64,000 nucleotides of DNA from Paragonimus skrjabini miyazakii. Its lineage: Eukaryota; Platyhelminthes; Trematoda; Plagiorchiida; Troglotrematidae. The stretch is taken from positions 36,288-100,287 of the forward strand of contig JTDE01002099.1 in NCBI GenBank assembly GCA_014338405.1, written 5' to 3'. Positions 34,206-46,400 of the stretch are shown here, piece after piece (the stretch's first letter is position 1; each line of letters begins with the position of its first letter). The translations under genes were made by a program, and so were the position numbers. A model generated the notes under the pieces. The model was not told where the DNA came from. It did not search any database and saw only the letters and a list, made by a program, of their open reading frames with translations.

Positions 34206-36352
34206 TGATCATCATCATCATAAACAACAATGCACCTGTGGTTCATACTGATGCTTAACGGTCATACAAACACGAAGGAGAAAAGAGTAAACCCTATATA
34301 GTAAGAGGGAAGAAGGAAAGAAGGGGAGGGGAAAGAGACCTAACTACTAAAAATAGCTACGTCTATATTCAAACACTCGGCATCAAGATGTCTACGTCTT
34401 GCAAAACAAACAACCGAACTGTAAGTGAGAGTAAGGTGTCATCAACAAGACAGCTCCCTTGCTACTTTCACTGCCCCGCGTCATTAATTGCACTCACTTA
34501 ACAAACAACTCGGCTAAACAACGACAACATTCACGCTACTGAGTTCACTTATTCGCCATCTCACCTAAGGTGTCCAGCCATCGACGCCGTGACTTGCGAT
34601 GGCCCCAGCCCAGGAGACGAGCACGATCTACAGTGGTCAATCTCTTCGTGAACAATTTTATTTCTCTACGTCAGGCCATCATCTGTCCAGCTCGCACCTT
34701 GTGCCAGTCGACCGCAGCGTCAGCAAAGTGTCCGGTGTGGAAGACGACTAGCTGACACTCCTAGTACTTGGCTTAGACAGTTAGGTCTGTGTAGGCTCAT
34801 TGGTTAGATAAAAAAACTCACTTGGTAGTTATCACCAAGTACCTGCTACCTAACCTCTTCAGTGCTTACTTGCTTAGTGCAACCCGATACGAGCGGTCAG
34901 ACACATTTGTCGATGGTCCACTGCCTGAAGACGGTTCCGGTCCTCCACTTTGAGCAGCCAAGTTTCACTGCCGTAAAGTAACACAGCTCTCACTGTCGTT
35001 TCATATACACTATCTGTAAGCAACAGAGATATCCCTCTGTCTCCAGAGATATCCCAAGTTAGACAACATCGTCTCAACCTTAGAGATACGCGTTCTCATT
35101 TCATTCTGTGCAACACCGTTGCCGCTGATGCGGATTATCAACTACAAAAATCAGTCAACCACCTCCATAACCCTATTATCCAACATCAAGCCCACGTGAT
35201 CACAGAAGTCTTGCAGAAGCTGCTTGCGCTTTGAGGCTGTAAAGCACTTCAAGAAACGTTTAGAAGAGCGTGAAAACAGTCTGTGCTAATTGGGAAGTTT
35301 CAAGCAAAACACTCTGTCCTCAGCATAATCAAGTTCAGTCAATCTTTCGCCCGGTGTAATATCCATGCCGACATCCTATGAGTGTCGAAGACAATCCTCC
35401 ATTATATCGTCCATCACAAAATTAAACAAAAATGGTGAAAGGGGACAAACTTGACGTACGCCGCTCATGGTTCTGAAACTGTCAAACCGTAAACCCTAAT
35501 CTGAGCTGAAGTATGAGAACAGGCGCACACAGTAGGTTCACATACTTGGTCGGTACACCCTTGCGATTAAGCAACCCTAAAAGTGTAGATCGATCCACCG
35601 AATCGAACGCACCTTTATAGTCGAGAAATATGGCAATCGTTGGCCGGCGGTACACATAACGCTGCTCCAGAATTTAACGAAGAGTAAAATTGTGAAATAT
35701 ACATTCCCGCACAGGGCGAAACACCTAATGTTTGTCTTCTGAACTGCGGAGTCATTGAAGTATAATGGATCCTAGAATCATAGTAATTGTAATGTGCGAT
35801 CAAAACCAGCAGGCGCGCACTAGTTGAATTTGAATTGGTGACGGAGCGTGCTGCTGTGTTATCAGCACCGTTTTAGTTATCGTTTGTGTGAGAGGTGTGC
35901 ATGGCTTACTGGGCCTTTGGCTCACGGTTGTCTCTTGTTGTATTCCTTTACAGAACTTGTTGGAACCCGCAATCCGGAAGAACGCTGCCCCCTGATGTCT
36001 CCACATTACCCTATAGTTGGTCGGCAGGTGTGACGGACATCCAGAGTAGAAACAGCCAGCTTGCATGTTATATAATTACTGGGGCCAAACTAATTCACCT
36101 ATGATTTTCGCAAGAGCTCCAGGCTTCTTCCTCGAATATAGGACCTATTATCGAGCGGCCCTAGCGCAAAGGGATGATCTCCGTCGTCCACGCGGCTTTG
36201 ATTAACTGATTCAAGCCTTTTACCGGCGATTCCTCACCTTCTTCGATGATTGTCAGCACGAAATCATCTGGACCAACAGCCATATTACATTTGAGAACCG
36301 AAATGTAATCACGACCTTCATTTTTGGTGGGTAGTCTTAAATCTACAGACAA
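34206..36352 (-). mobile_element. RTE/SR2-like non-LTR retrotransposon, decayed and interrupted
   Basis: Minus-strand reading across frames gives, in order: a pre-RT linker with SVLKCNMAVGPDDF (36161-36352); the RT block FLDYKGAFDSVDRSTL (about 35560-35630); SGVRQVCPLSPFLFNFVMD (about 35410-35475); LDYAED, a changed YADD box (about 35320); then the C-terminal region typical of RTE elements, MRTRISKVETMLSNLGYLW (about 35040-35100) and RAVLLYGSETWLLKVEDRNR (about 34930-34990). Many stops and frameshifts. The 3' UTR appears to run to a short GAT/ATC repeat at 34206-34222, in line with RTE elements ending in short tandem repeats rather than poly(A). The 5' part is missing. A Gag-like fragment (35800-36066) interrupts it. 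Confidence 0.8.
35800..36066 (-). pseudogene. Possible Gag nucleocapsid fragment with two decayed zinc knuckles
   Basis: An 88-codon open frame begins MQAGCFYSGCPSHLPTNYR. Two stretches resemble CCHC zinc knuckles in which several of the metal ligands have changed: CFYSGCPSHLPTNY, and WRHQGAAFFRIAGS. These look like the tandem knuckles of an LTR-retrotransposon Gag. It lies between two parts of the RTE element on the same strand, so it may be a nested insertion. Without a search this assignment is tentative; the reading could also be a chance resemblance. Confidence 0.3.
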
Positions 36353-37339
36353 ATGTGTTACATTGCAAGAAGAAGGTTTGCATGTTTTTCAGAACAAGTA
36401 ACGATTCAATAGAGTCGAATTCAAACCACTACATGCAAACCCGAGCTTACAAGCAGCCTACCTCAACGGTTGTCTGACACTTGGATCTGATGACCATCAA
36501 GCGGACATGGCCGGAATGCAAGGTCATCTGCACGACCACCAACCCAGGCGTTCTTCAATGTGCCGAGGTAGTTACGATTAGAAAGAACTAGCCCATCTCG
36601 CAAATTCAAAAGAAACCGTTTGTTATCCTTTCATTGACATGGTAACGGTCGGGTCATTATACCAACGGATGACTGACGTTTTATTGTAATTAATTTCGCA
36701 GTTCGGTTTTGATTTTTTAAATTTGACAGTCTGTGGTACTCACTCGTAAAGCTACAATGAATTTTGTCATGGCATAACTTGTGCGATACAATTTTTTGAT
36801 TTTAATTTTCAAATTTATCATCAGAAGAGAATTCTCAATATATGTACAATTCTGTCTTTTGTGTACTGCATATGCATGGTCTACCTTCTATTTTGTGCCG
36901 ATCACAAAACGGTTTTCAATTTTCACTAGTCCCCCGGGTGCAACAACTTATACATCTCTTGCATCAAATCAATCTCTCCACCTTTGTCACATGTTCTGTT
37001 GATAAAAAAAGCACATGACAAAAATGTTTACCTACTGCTAGAAAGATTTTTAAATAAAACTCCACAACCAATAGAACTCTCTTACTGCGAACAGATTCTA
37101 ACGCATGGACAAGAATTGATGAAATGTAGGTACAAGTCTGAACTGCAATGACACATGTCGTCAGTTTTTGTGATGTTTACTTCAAGCCCCATCGATACGG
37201 TATCTAATTCCCATAACAAGCAATGCATAAAACCTCTTGGAATTTCTTCATTTATGTTGTAGAACGGACTCTTAGAAGTGAAACATGTTTTTGTGTGTGC
37301 ATCTTTAAAATAAACCCATTCTGTCCGTCTGTGGATTCT
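36353..37339. other. No gene recognised
   Basis: AT-rich sequence between the RTE element and the SINE copy; no recognisable 5' part of the RTE element. Confidence 0.5.
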
Positions 37340-37610
37340 ATGCTCAACAGTGGCGTTGGTGGATTCCAGCGTGAACTGTTTGAGAAATCCTGCCGGGGCA
37401 GTCGATCCCCTGGATCATTTGGTGGATTCCATATGAGACAGTGGGACGGGTGGGTAACCGAGTCCAAATGTGAAATTTCCGAGCTCCTGGCGTGGCTTCG
37501 TAGCTCAGCTGTTAGAGCGCTTGCCGCGTTGAGACATGGTGTGTCTGTCGCTGGTTCGAATCCAGCCGAAGCCCTGACTTTTCACAGTTGGGTCTCATCT
37601 AAGATCATAG
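37340..37610 (+). repeat. tRNA-related SINE, third family, copy 3 (best preserved)
   Basis: The least decayed of the four copies. The 5' part has GGTGGATTCCAGCGTGAACT, GGATCATTTGGTGGATTCC and AGTCCAAATGTGAAATTTCC. The tRNA-like block follows at 37494-37573, then TCACAGTTGGGTCTCATCT. A 154-codon plus ORF across it is a by-product. Confidence 0.85.
37494..37573 (+). ncRNA. tRNA-like domain of the SINE (tRNA pseudogene)
   Basis: A perfect 7-bp acceptor stem (GGCTTCG/CGAAGCC), D stem GCTC/GAGC with an eight-base loop, and a perfect T arm (GCTGG-TTCGAAT-CCAGC). The anticodon region is about 30 bases and does not form a normal 5-bp arm; it contains an AGACA/TGTCT hairpin instead. It would provide Pol III boxes but not a working tRNA. 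Confidence 0.7.
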
Positions 37611-40600
37611 TATTGTCAAACAAAAGTTCTGTATTAGCGGTCGTCGTTCTTGCTTTGTATATTTCTTCTTCTTTCGGAAATCGTTAAATAAGTGATGCAT
37701 ACTATTCGAATAGCAGTTGTGTTCAGTGGTCTCACCCAATGAAAAACAAGCCCATGTATTAGGTTTTCCATTCATGCTGAGTAGTTACTATTGCTTGCAT
37801 AATTCCGTCGCTTGTAATATTCCAGATGCTCGGGAGCACCGAACTGTGTGCATCTGGTCTCATCGGTACATAACTTCCGGGTTATGTGTTCGGTGACCTA
37901 CTACCCGAGAATTTAAAACTATAAGCCTGATAATGTGGACGGACAGTTCCTTCACGGAATACCACTTAACGTCACGTAAACGATCGACTGTTGAAACACC
38001 TATGGATGCTCTTCAGTGACCACCAGTGCATTTTAAATTTCTATCTGATGGGACTTGACTTCGAACTGATAGATCACGAGAGGACACATACTTTTATGTG
38101 TTCATTAGTGTGGTTAGAATCTGATGCTCTGCTATAGGACATGACAACTACTGACCCACTGTTTGTTTGCTTATTTTTGGAGGACTTCCAATAAAACCCT
38201 AATCTCCACAGGCCAATTATTGTCTTTTCCCAATCGCCGGATTTTCATATTTTGTTTTCAACTTTCTTTTAACAGTTGCCTAGGAACATGCTGCTAGTGA
38301 ATTCGGATGAATCAGTACGCAACACGTAAAACAACTAGAAGATATTCTGCCCTATCATTTGAGCAGAACAAAAGCGGTTTAGCTCATACCTAGGAAAACC
38401 GCATCGCTTTTGGGTGCGACCCATTTCGAGAATCACCCTCAAATGGATTCAAGATTTTGACAAAGCTTCTACAGTCAAAATTCTCAGCTGCTTTAGTCTA
38501 GTCATTTTGCCAAACCCTGGTTGACTTGAATACAGTTTTTCCAGTAGCGTGTGCGAAGACACTTCGTGTACAATCGGTACATAAATGCATTATTAGCACA
38601 TGCTCCCAACATGTCAATCACACGCCCAGATATCAAATGCACCAAGTACAGAAAGCTGACTGACTGTACGCAAGTGCTGCAGATATACACTTGAGATAAA
38701 CAAGGTGAAGATGATTATAAAAGAACGGAAAACTTCTGGACAATTTCAGTTAACCAAACTAGCTGCTGCCTGATTTGTCACTCGGCGGATGTTTACCAAC
38801 TCAGTGTTTGTGTACCGAATCCACCTGACAGCCTCATTGGTAAAAGGCCAGTTGCTACGAATGGAGCGACAATAGATATGCACCCGATTTCTGAGAGAAA
38901 AATTGTTGTGACAGGTTATCTTCCTTGGCAAAATGACCAAAAGTGACGATATAGGATATTTTTATTGACACAATCTTTTGCGTCATGATAAAGGAGCTGA
39001 CAGTGTGAGTAGGCCAAGCCCGAGCTATATTCACGTTGTTAAATCGCTCTTGACGCTTTAGGGTGATTCACTTAGTAACGCGTATTCGACAATTCCAATA
39101 ACGCTTATTCAGACAGTCGGGTTAACGAGACTATCTTCCAAGTCCAACAAACGTCAGAAAATGCGATCAAAAAGACTGTAATTTATGTGATATTGTTTAG
39201 TAAAATTACAATGAAGTTACTATTTCACTTTGAATGTGAACCAATCGGGTATACAAATTATCCAGCAAAGGAGTTCAAAGTGGGGCAACTAAGCACGTGT
39301 TCATTAACAGCCACCAGTCAACGGGTACAGATAAAGATGAGTACGTGTCAAACAATACCAAGAAGGAAATTTTAAAAGATAAGCAATGATGGTTATAAAA
39401 CTGAAGAAAGCAAAACGTTTATGTGAAGTTATGGTACAAAATCCATCATGATCGTTTACTGCACATAGCAAAGACAAATAAAGACAAATTTAGCATTGAC
39501 TCTCTACGAACAAACCAAACATGCCTCAGCAGATTCATCGCTCCACATCAAACAAAAGACGACAAACGTACCAGACGAACATCAACAAGCCCAACATACG
39601 TCTTTTATTTTAACTCCTCTACTTGCTTACTGATTACATCTCATATTAAATGCGTTAAGTTTCGTTTATATTTGGTTTTTATTTGCGTAGTTCATCTTAC
39701 ATTAACTGTATCGATAAGTAATACAAACAGAGCTTTGTATTCCACAAACTGAACAGAGTGAATGTTAGGCGAGTTTTCAAACTGGCCGTCTGTTGACAGT
39801 GTTATAAACGTCATCAGTATTTAGTAACGACTGAAATGTGTAAAGCCATACGATATCCAGTACAGTAAAACACAGAATGCTGACAAACCACCAAACTTCC
39901 GACGTTATTTACGCTTGATCGTAGATTTTGCAAACAGATAGACTCCGCAGCCAGCCCAATTCAGAAACAGTTCCAGACTAGAGTTTTGCACATATATGTA
40001 CTGAAGACTGTTGCGATATTCATAGATCAGCGTTCAAATTCGGTTGTGGCCATGACTTATACTAGTGATGGACCATAACAGAAGTTATGCTCCGGTGTGG
40101 TGCTTTTTACAAAAGGAGCCGGTAGACATTTCCATGTGAACGTGAAGGCAGCATTGAAACATGAGCGTTGTTCGAGATAAATGAATATCTACAGATTTAG
40201 TGGCTTCAGTTGGTACGATCGTCCAAGCCAAGTTGGATGATAGAGACACGTGCAGTCAGTTTGGATTATGCTGTATTTTCATCGCAAACAACCATATAGA
40301 ACTGTTGGAATTGTTACTAGAATGTTCACTAGACCAAGAAACGTACACTACCCAACAGTAGAAGTTTTTAGACAGAGCACGACATCTGACTAAAAACCAC
40401 ATGATGGCCATTTACTTCACTGGACTGAGATACATAGGTAACATGGGACCCCTCAGAGATAATGCAGGACGAAGCTTCTCCTGTCCCAGTCTAGAACAAC
40501 AGTCGGGATATCATACCTCAGTTTTCTGTATAAACCAAAAATGAGGTAAGGTAAACTGCGGTGATCAGTTACAACTGGTTCATTAAAACTTTTGACCATC

Positions 40601-43244
40601 TGTTCAGTGCGCTTTCCTATTTGCTGACCTCGCATTGCTTGTTCGGGCAACAGTGCATATGGACGATTCAGTTCGCTTCGCCGGACTTTCCGAGCTGTCC
40701 AGTTTCTCGCGCTCGTGTGTCCTAAAAATCATACTGTTGTCTAAAACAGTTCCAGTAACCTCGAGAACTCAGTCGAAAGCTTTCCAGTAAATGTCGCGCA
40801 CACTTATTCTGAAAGTTCATCGAAGGTATTCTTTCGTACTCTTTAGCAGTAGTCTATGTCAAAAACTGTCAATGACTGTGTAAGTGATTCACGTGTTTGA
40901 ATAACATGTCCTAATCTGCTAGAGTGACTCGCTCAGGGTAAAGAAAATCAGAATGCTAACTACTTCCTTCTTTTAAGAATAAAACATTTTTCGCCTTATA
41001 GTGCCAAAACAATACAACGAGTTTGCATCAAACTTGGGTGGCATGTTTCATGTCTAACATCAGGAAAAGTTATGAATATGTGAAGTCATGATATCAATCG
41101 GTTGAAACAGGAACTTTATCGAAACTTGTCAGCTTTTCCTTGTAATAAAAAGTTTACAAGGAAAGATTTCATGTGGATTGTGAGTGATGCTGTCAGTTAT
41201 ACCCACTTTCACTAGATGCTGCAGTCAGTCGATTTTGAATCTACGTAGCCGTCTGGGGAGGGCCGCATTGTAGTTCTAAATAGTTCTGACCTTCTTTTTC
41301 AAAGGCTTAAATCCAACCCTTCTATTTTTAAGATCTATTACTCAGGTTTCACTGTCAATAACACATTGACGGTTGAAAAGAGGGATACAGGACGGAATCC
41401 ATATCGTAAGTCGCATCCAGTCAGATGGCTCAAAGGCTCCAGTGAACTGTTTATGTTTCGGGAACTAGATCATCACTTATGACCTTCAAAAAGAAAAAGT
41501 TTACAGTGTTTTGCATCATCTCCAGGAAGAATCTAGGTGTAACCCTTTTTATGTCTTATCTTAAGTTCATAATCGTATGACCAACTCTGTACCCGACGAA
41601 AGTTCCTCCAGTAAGTTACAACTTCGAGAACGACGGCTTGTAATATACTTTTACTTTGTCAGTAATCTCGCAATATGCTAACTGTTGGTTTCATTCAATG
41701 AAATAAAATGATTAGAAAACAATCATAGTATTCGTCTTCTTAGAGGCAGGGTGTGTGTTACTTCCGTTGGAAACGAAATTAAGGTTGAGTTTTGTTATGT
41801 TCCCATATTGTCTCTCATTTCCAACGTTGACAGCTTATCCTCTGGGGAACTAAGCTGTGCACTCAACGTTTAAACTCTTGTGGTTTCATTCATCTATACG
41901 CATGATTGATTTTGTCAGGCATTTTTTACGTTTATGGCCAGTACTTTCTTCGCAAATACAAGAATGGTGCAATACGAAAAGCGAGACTTCTGCTGGAATT
42001 TAAAATTCAATAAATATTTAAACTACTCATGAGTAGTTGAGATAATTCACGATTTGTTAAATAACTAACTCCTACTCAACTTTCAGAATAAAGACAGTAC
42101 GCGCGATATAATATTTTTATCGAAAACACTTATTCACATCTACTGGCGATCGACCTCCAGATAAATAAAGCAATTTCTCCACTTCCGTTGTGATTGATGT
42201 TTCAGCTGTTTGTAGCAGATTAATCGCCTATTTGGATGTTTTTAGGTAACTGAGAAGTTTTAATTTTAGGGGAACTTGTAGGCAAACGACTAAGGTCCAC
42301 CAAAAGTTGAACTTACAAACACAAAATAGATTGTAAACAGGAGTAGCAACTCTAAATTCTTGATACATGGCCACCTGTCTTGGATAGATAAGGCGGGCTT
42401 TCATCTGGGATTGGGAGAAATGACTGTTCTGTGTACATTTTTCGGAGAATATTCGACTATCGGACTAACCGATATATTTGCTTGGTTTCACAATGAACGT
42501 TCGAAACTCGGCATTATTATTCCGTAGGTGGTCAAATGAAACTTTGGTCGAATAACCGAATTATGTTCTGGTGGGTCGCTTCTTGTCATCTTTGATTACA
42601 GCCAAAAGTGAAACGTTTTCTCCTGTTCATAATGATCATGTTAGGGCACATTACCAGATATCTTCGCTCTACATACTCATGTCATTAGTAAATGGTTAGG
42701 GATGTTGACACCTGATGGATGAATACCGTCCACCTCTCAATTTGACGCTGACGATCAGCTGAGCTGATGTGCCGACTTACATTATCACATGTTCACCAAT
42801 TGTCAGATATACTGGAGTGGTCCACTGGTTACTCAACTTCCGTCGTTGTATGTCCAAAGCGTTAGACACTGCCGCATATGCGGTTGTATGTGACTTTGTA
42901 CTGCGAGGATGCAACCAATAAGTAACTTGTATTAGAGATTAGGCGCTGGACCCACTAGGCAGTTGACGAAATTTGTGAAGAACAAAGCACGGCTGTACCA
43001 TAGTCAAACGGTGGATGTTTTATTAGACAGCTCGAACAGATTACAATGTGCAAAGACTAGGCCACATGTAAATTGCGAACCGTAAGAGTGTCTGCGTTCA
43101 GTCACTAGTTGAAGAACGATCGCATGTAACATAGACGTTATTTCCAACTGTTTTACACTCCATTAGTACAGATGAGCATAGTCCACCTTAGCTCGCCAGT
43201 TTCTATTGGTAACTGTATCGAGGGGGCGAAATGGTGTATGTAGT
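37611..43244. other. No gene recognised
   Basis: The longest featureless stretch: AT-rich, only short ORFs (the longest 109 codons at 39423-39752, low-complexity, without family features), no repeat with another copy in the window. Confidence 0.45.
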
Positions 43245-43420
43245 GTTACTTTAATGTTCACCTTCAAACCGCTACTAAACGATCGGTTTCGTCTTTGTTT
43301 GAACCCATTAGGCAAAGATATTGTGAATGGGGGATAGAACTAGCAATCCTTCGCTTTACGAACCGACACTCTGGTCGGCTCAGCCGCCTGTTTATGGCCG
43401 GGGAGTCTACAGGTAGGATC
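43245..43420 (-). repeat. tRNA-derived SINE, second family, best copy
   Basis: On the minus strand a tRNA-like head has GGCTGAGCCGACCAGAG (D-arm/A-box), GGTTCGTAAAGCGAAGG and B-box CTAGTTCTATCCCCC. CATTCACAATATCTTTGCCT and GACGAAACCGATCG follow, as in the copy at 17040-17170. The 113-codon minus ORF over it is a by-product. Confidence 0.7.
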
Positions 43421-46400
43421 ATTACTTGTTTGCTCTACTTTAATGCGGATAAACCCGGTCCACATCGAGGTCAGAGGGTTGTAGCCTGTGCATGCTGGTC
43501 GTCCAAATTTAACTGTGTGCATCCGCACTAATGAAGTGTAAAACAAGGGGTGACTCGTTTGCACAGTGTCTTTATCATTTGCAGAGGTGAAAAAGCTATC
43601 CGTTGGAAGAATGGAGGAACGTAGTATTGTACAACAATAGAAAACCAGATGAACACTATTCATCAAGAGTCTATATGACATTTAGAAAACTGGGAGGTGG
43701 AGTGTTTTGCACCATATTTCGTAAATATGAACTCACAAGTGCCAAAGTGACTTATTTTACGGCACCCGTCTTTGTACTTTATTAGTAAGTATGGTTCATT
43801 TTTTCTTCAAACACATAGCGATCTACATAATGTTGTTTCATGTCTTGTGCTCGTTTTTTCCAATAAAAAATGCCTTAAGGTGAGCGTTGTTTAGAATTTT
43901 ATGAAAAGTACTAATCCTTACACAATCTTTTCGTGCATCACAATCTGACATCCATGTGTCGGGGAACTGCCTTTCACAACTTAATTCCGTGCGCGAACGG
44001 CCCACAGACTACCGCCGAATTTGTAATCTTTTTGATCAAACTAATACAGTGCTATTCCAAGTGCAACGCAGATAGATTTTTCAAAAACTGCGTGTTTGTT
44101 TTGCACAAACGGGTTTCCCAGCCATAACGGGCACTTCTTTTTCTTCTCACTCTGTATTTTTCATGAAAAATTCACATTTGCTGACCAATTTTGATCCCCT
44201 TTATGGTGGGTACCATAAGGTGTTCAACATGCTTGTACACACATAGGCGAAGAGATAGTTAATTCACGTTCTCATCGAGAATGCAGTGATTACCTAAAAG
44301 TATTTGATAGGGACGAAAGTTAACTATAGTGACTTTACATTACAAAGGTGGAAGGAAAGTTTGCCTAAATTCGGAAGCAACCTCAGATTGTGAGTTGCAG
44401 CTAAATGAAGGGGACTTTGAAAATCTCAGTATTTAAATATGGCACGCCATTCAGTGAATATTTTGTTCATGACAAACCAATTCTCGAACGAATGGAGGCT
44501 CATTTGCATATTATGATCTTTAGTCAACTTGCACGGCGTTACGTCTACTCCATCCTTGTTGCTCTAGATTGCGTTATTCTGTAGGTTGATATAGGTCGAT
44601 GGAAACCGTAGGGCTCATAAGTTTCTTACGTTAATACGGTGCACTTAAAGCTACTAGAAGCAACTAACAACTTGTCCCAGTTTTCGAAGGGATCGATCTT
44701 CATTTCTGGATAGGATGATGTCGCCGATTTCATACAGTTTATTGCTTAATTCTCACTACCGCTCACAACCGATTAGGATGTGCTGTGGTGCACGATTTAC
44801 TCCTCATTCCCATCATCACTTTAGTTAACCTACTTGCTAATTAGTTACTACACTTCCTAACACACATTCGCGGATGATGTCAAGCAGCAACTACCGCACC
44901 CTATTTTCTTCATCCGCAAATTGCTTTCAAGTCCGCAACTTGTCCGTTAGTGTATCCGACTCTACCGATGTATCGATTTTGGTTACGAAAGGTATTCAGT
45001 ACGGGAAATCTTATGAGAATTGCCCTTCCCTCCAAGCAATTAGCCAATCTTCGCCTTTACTTCTCTACGTCGTTTTTCCATAGCTCTCTTCAAGTACCAA
45101 TAATACGTGGTCACTCCATAACAATGATGTTTTCGCGAAGTTTAGAAAACTGTCATTTTTTGTCCGGTGTTTACAGTCTGTTGCTATCTCACATCACTTA
45201 ATCAACCAGTGCATTTACGTGTGTGTACCTTCTCACTGGACATATCGATCAGCAATCAGCTTCATCTTATTTTTGTCAAAGTATCTTATATACATCAGAC
45301 TTTCTCCATGATGTATTGGAAGTACCGGTGGAAAAGTCACTGAGTTCACAGTTTGTTTTCAATTTGCAAACCTCGCTGAATTCTTAGCACATTTTTGTTG
45401 CATTCGTGTTTCTCGTAAACAATTCACTGAATGGATCATGTCTCAGTACTTTATAGTAGGCGGAGACTGTTCACCTAAATGTCTGTTCAACTTAATTCGT
45501 CTTTTTAATTCTATCTCAATAAAGGTATTTCCGAACCTTCAATTAGATTCAGCTACAAGCATTAATTTGCATTCACCCAGTCCTATTCTTTCCTGTTTAA
45601 CCCCGACTTCCACATAACCTCAACCTTTGTGTTCTTGAAGTAATTATAAAATTGGATCAGTAGTCTTTTTTAACTGACTGTTTACCAAACAGTCTATTTA
45701 CCTTGTTTTAATTAATAGTATTGCGTATCTCAAGGTTGCTGTGTTGTTTGACTTTTATTAGGTTCAGAAGAACAGATAAACAATCGGTAATTCCGGTTAT
45801 TGATAACATTCGGGTAATGTATGAAACCCATCCCAATGCAGACCTTGAACCTCACCTAATGCAACTATATTTACTGCATTGTTACCTTAGCAATGACCTT
45901 ATGTGGTAGCCACCCAAGAGGTTGTATCATGCGATTGATAGATAAGATCAGACAAATGACATGAGAATTGCAATTGGGTTTCATATATTTTAGAAAAACT
46001 GTTCAAAAATCACATTTTGTTAATCAAAGGTGTGGATAATTTCGTCGTAATGTGTTCTTTCGACGAGAAAGGAATATTTGAAAATTTTTCAAATACATTG
46101 TTGACCCACAGTCACAGAGTTTCAAACTTCTCTTTATTGATATAGTTCTTCCTTCAGTTAGTTTATTGGAAGACATACTTAAAGTACATCCACGTCATTA
46201 ATACTGTTTGGTAAGGAAGAATTGACATATAGTGATCGAGTCTGCGTGACCGCCTTCTTTCGTAAAAAGTCAGGTATAGTTGAGATTGTCAACAGCGTAT
46301 ACCCCTTATTGACGACTGCCAGTAATTGCAATATGCGACTACAATTTAGTCGAAAACTATTTTGTGGTTAAATCAGAAATATAACTATCTTTTTCATCAT

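Noticed and set aside
37223..37687. 154-codon plus ORF
   Set aside because: Covers the SINE and its tRNA-like block; includes translated Pol III boxes.
43340..43681. 113-codon minus ORF
   Set aside because: Overlaps the second-family SINE; composition follows the tRNA-like sequence.
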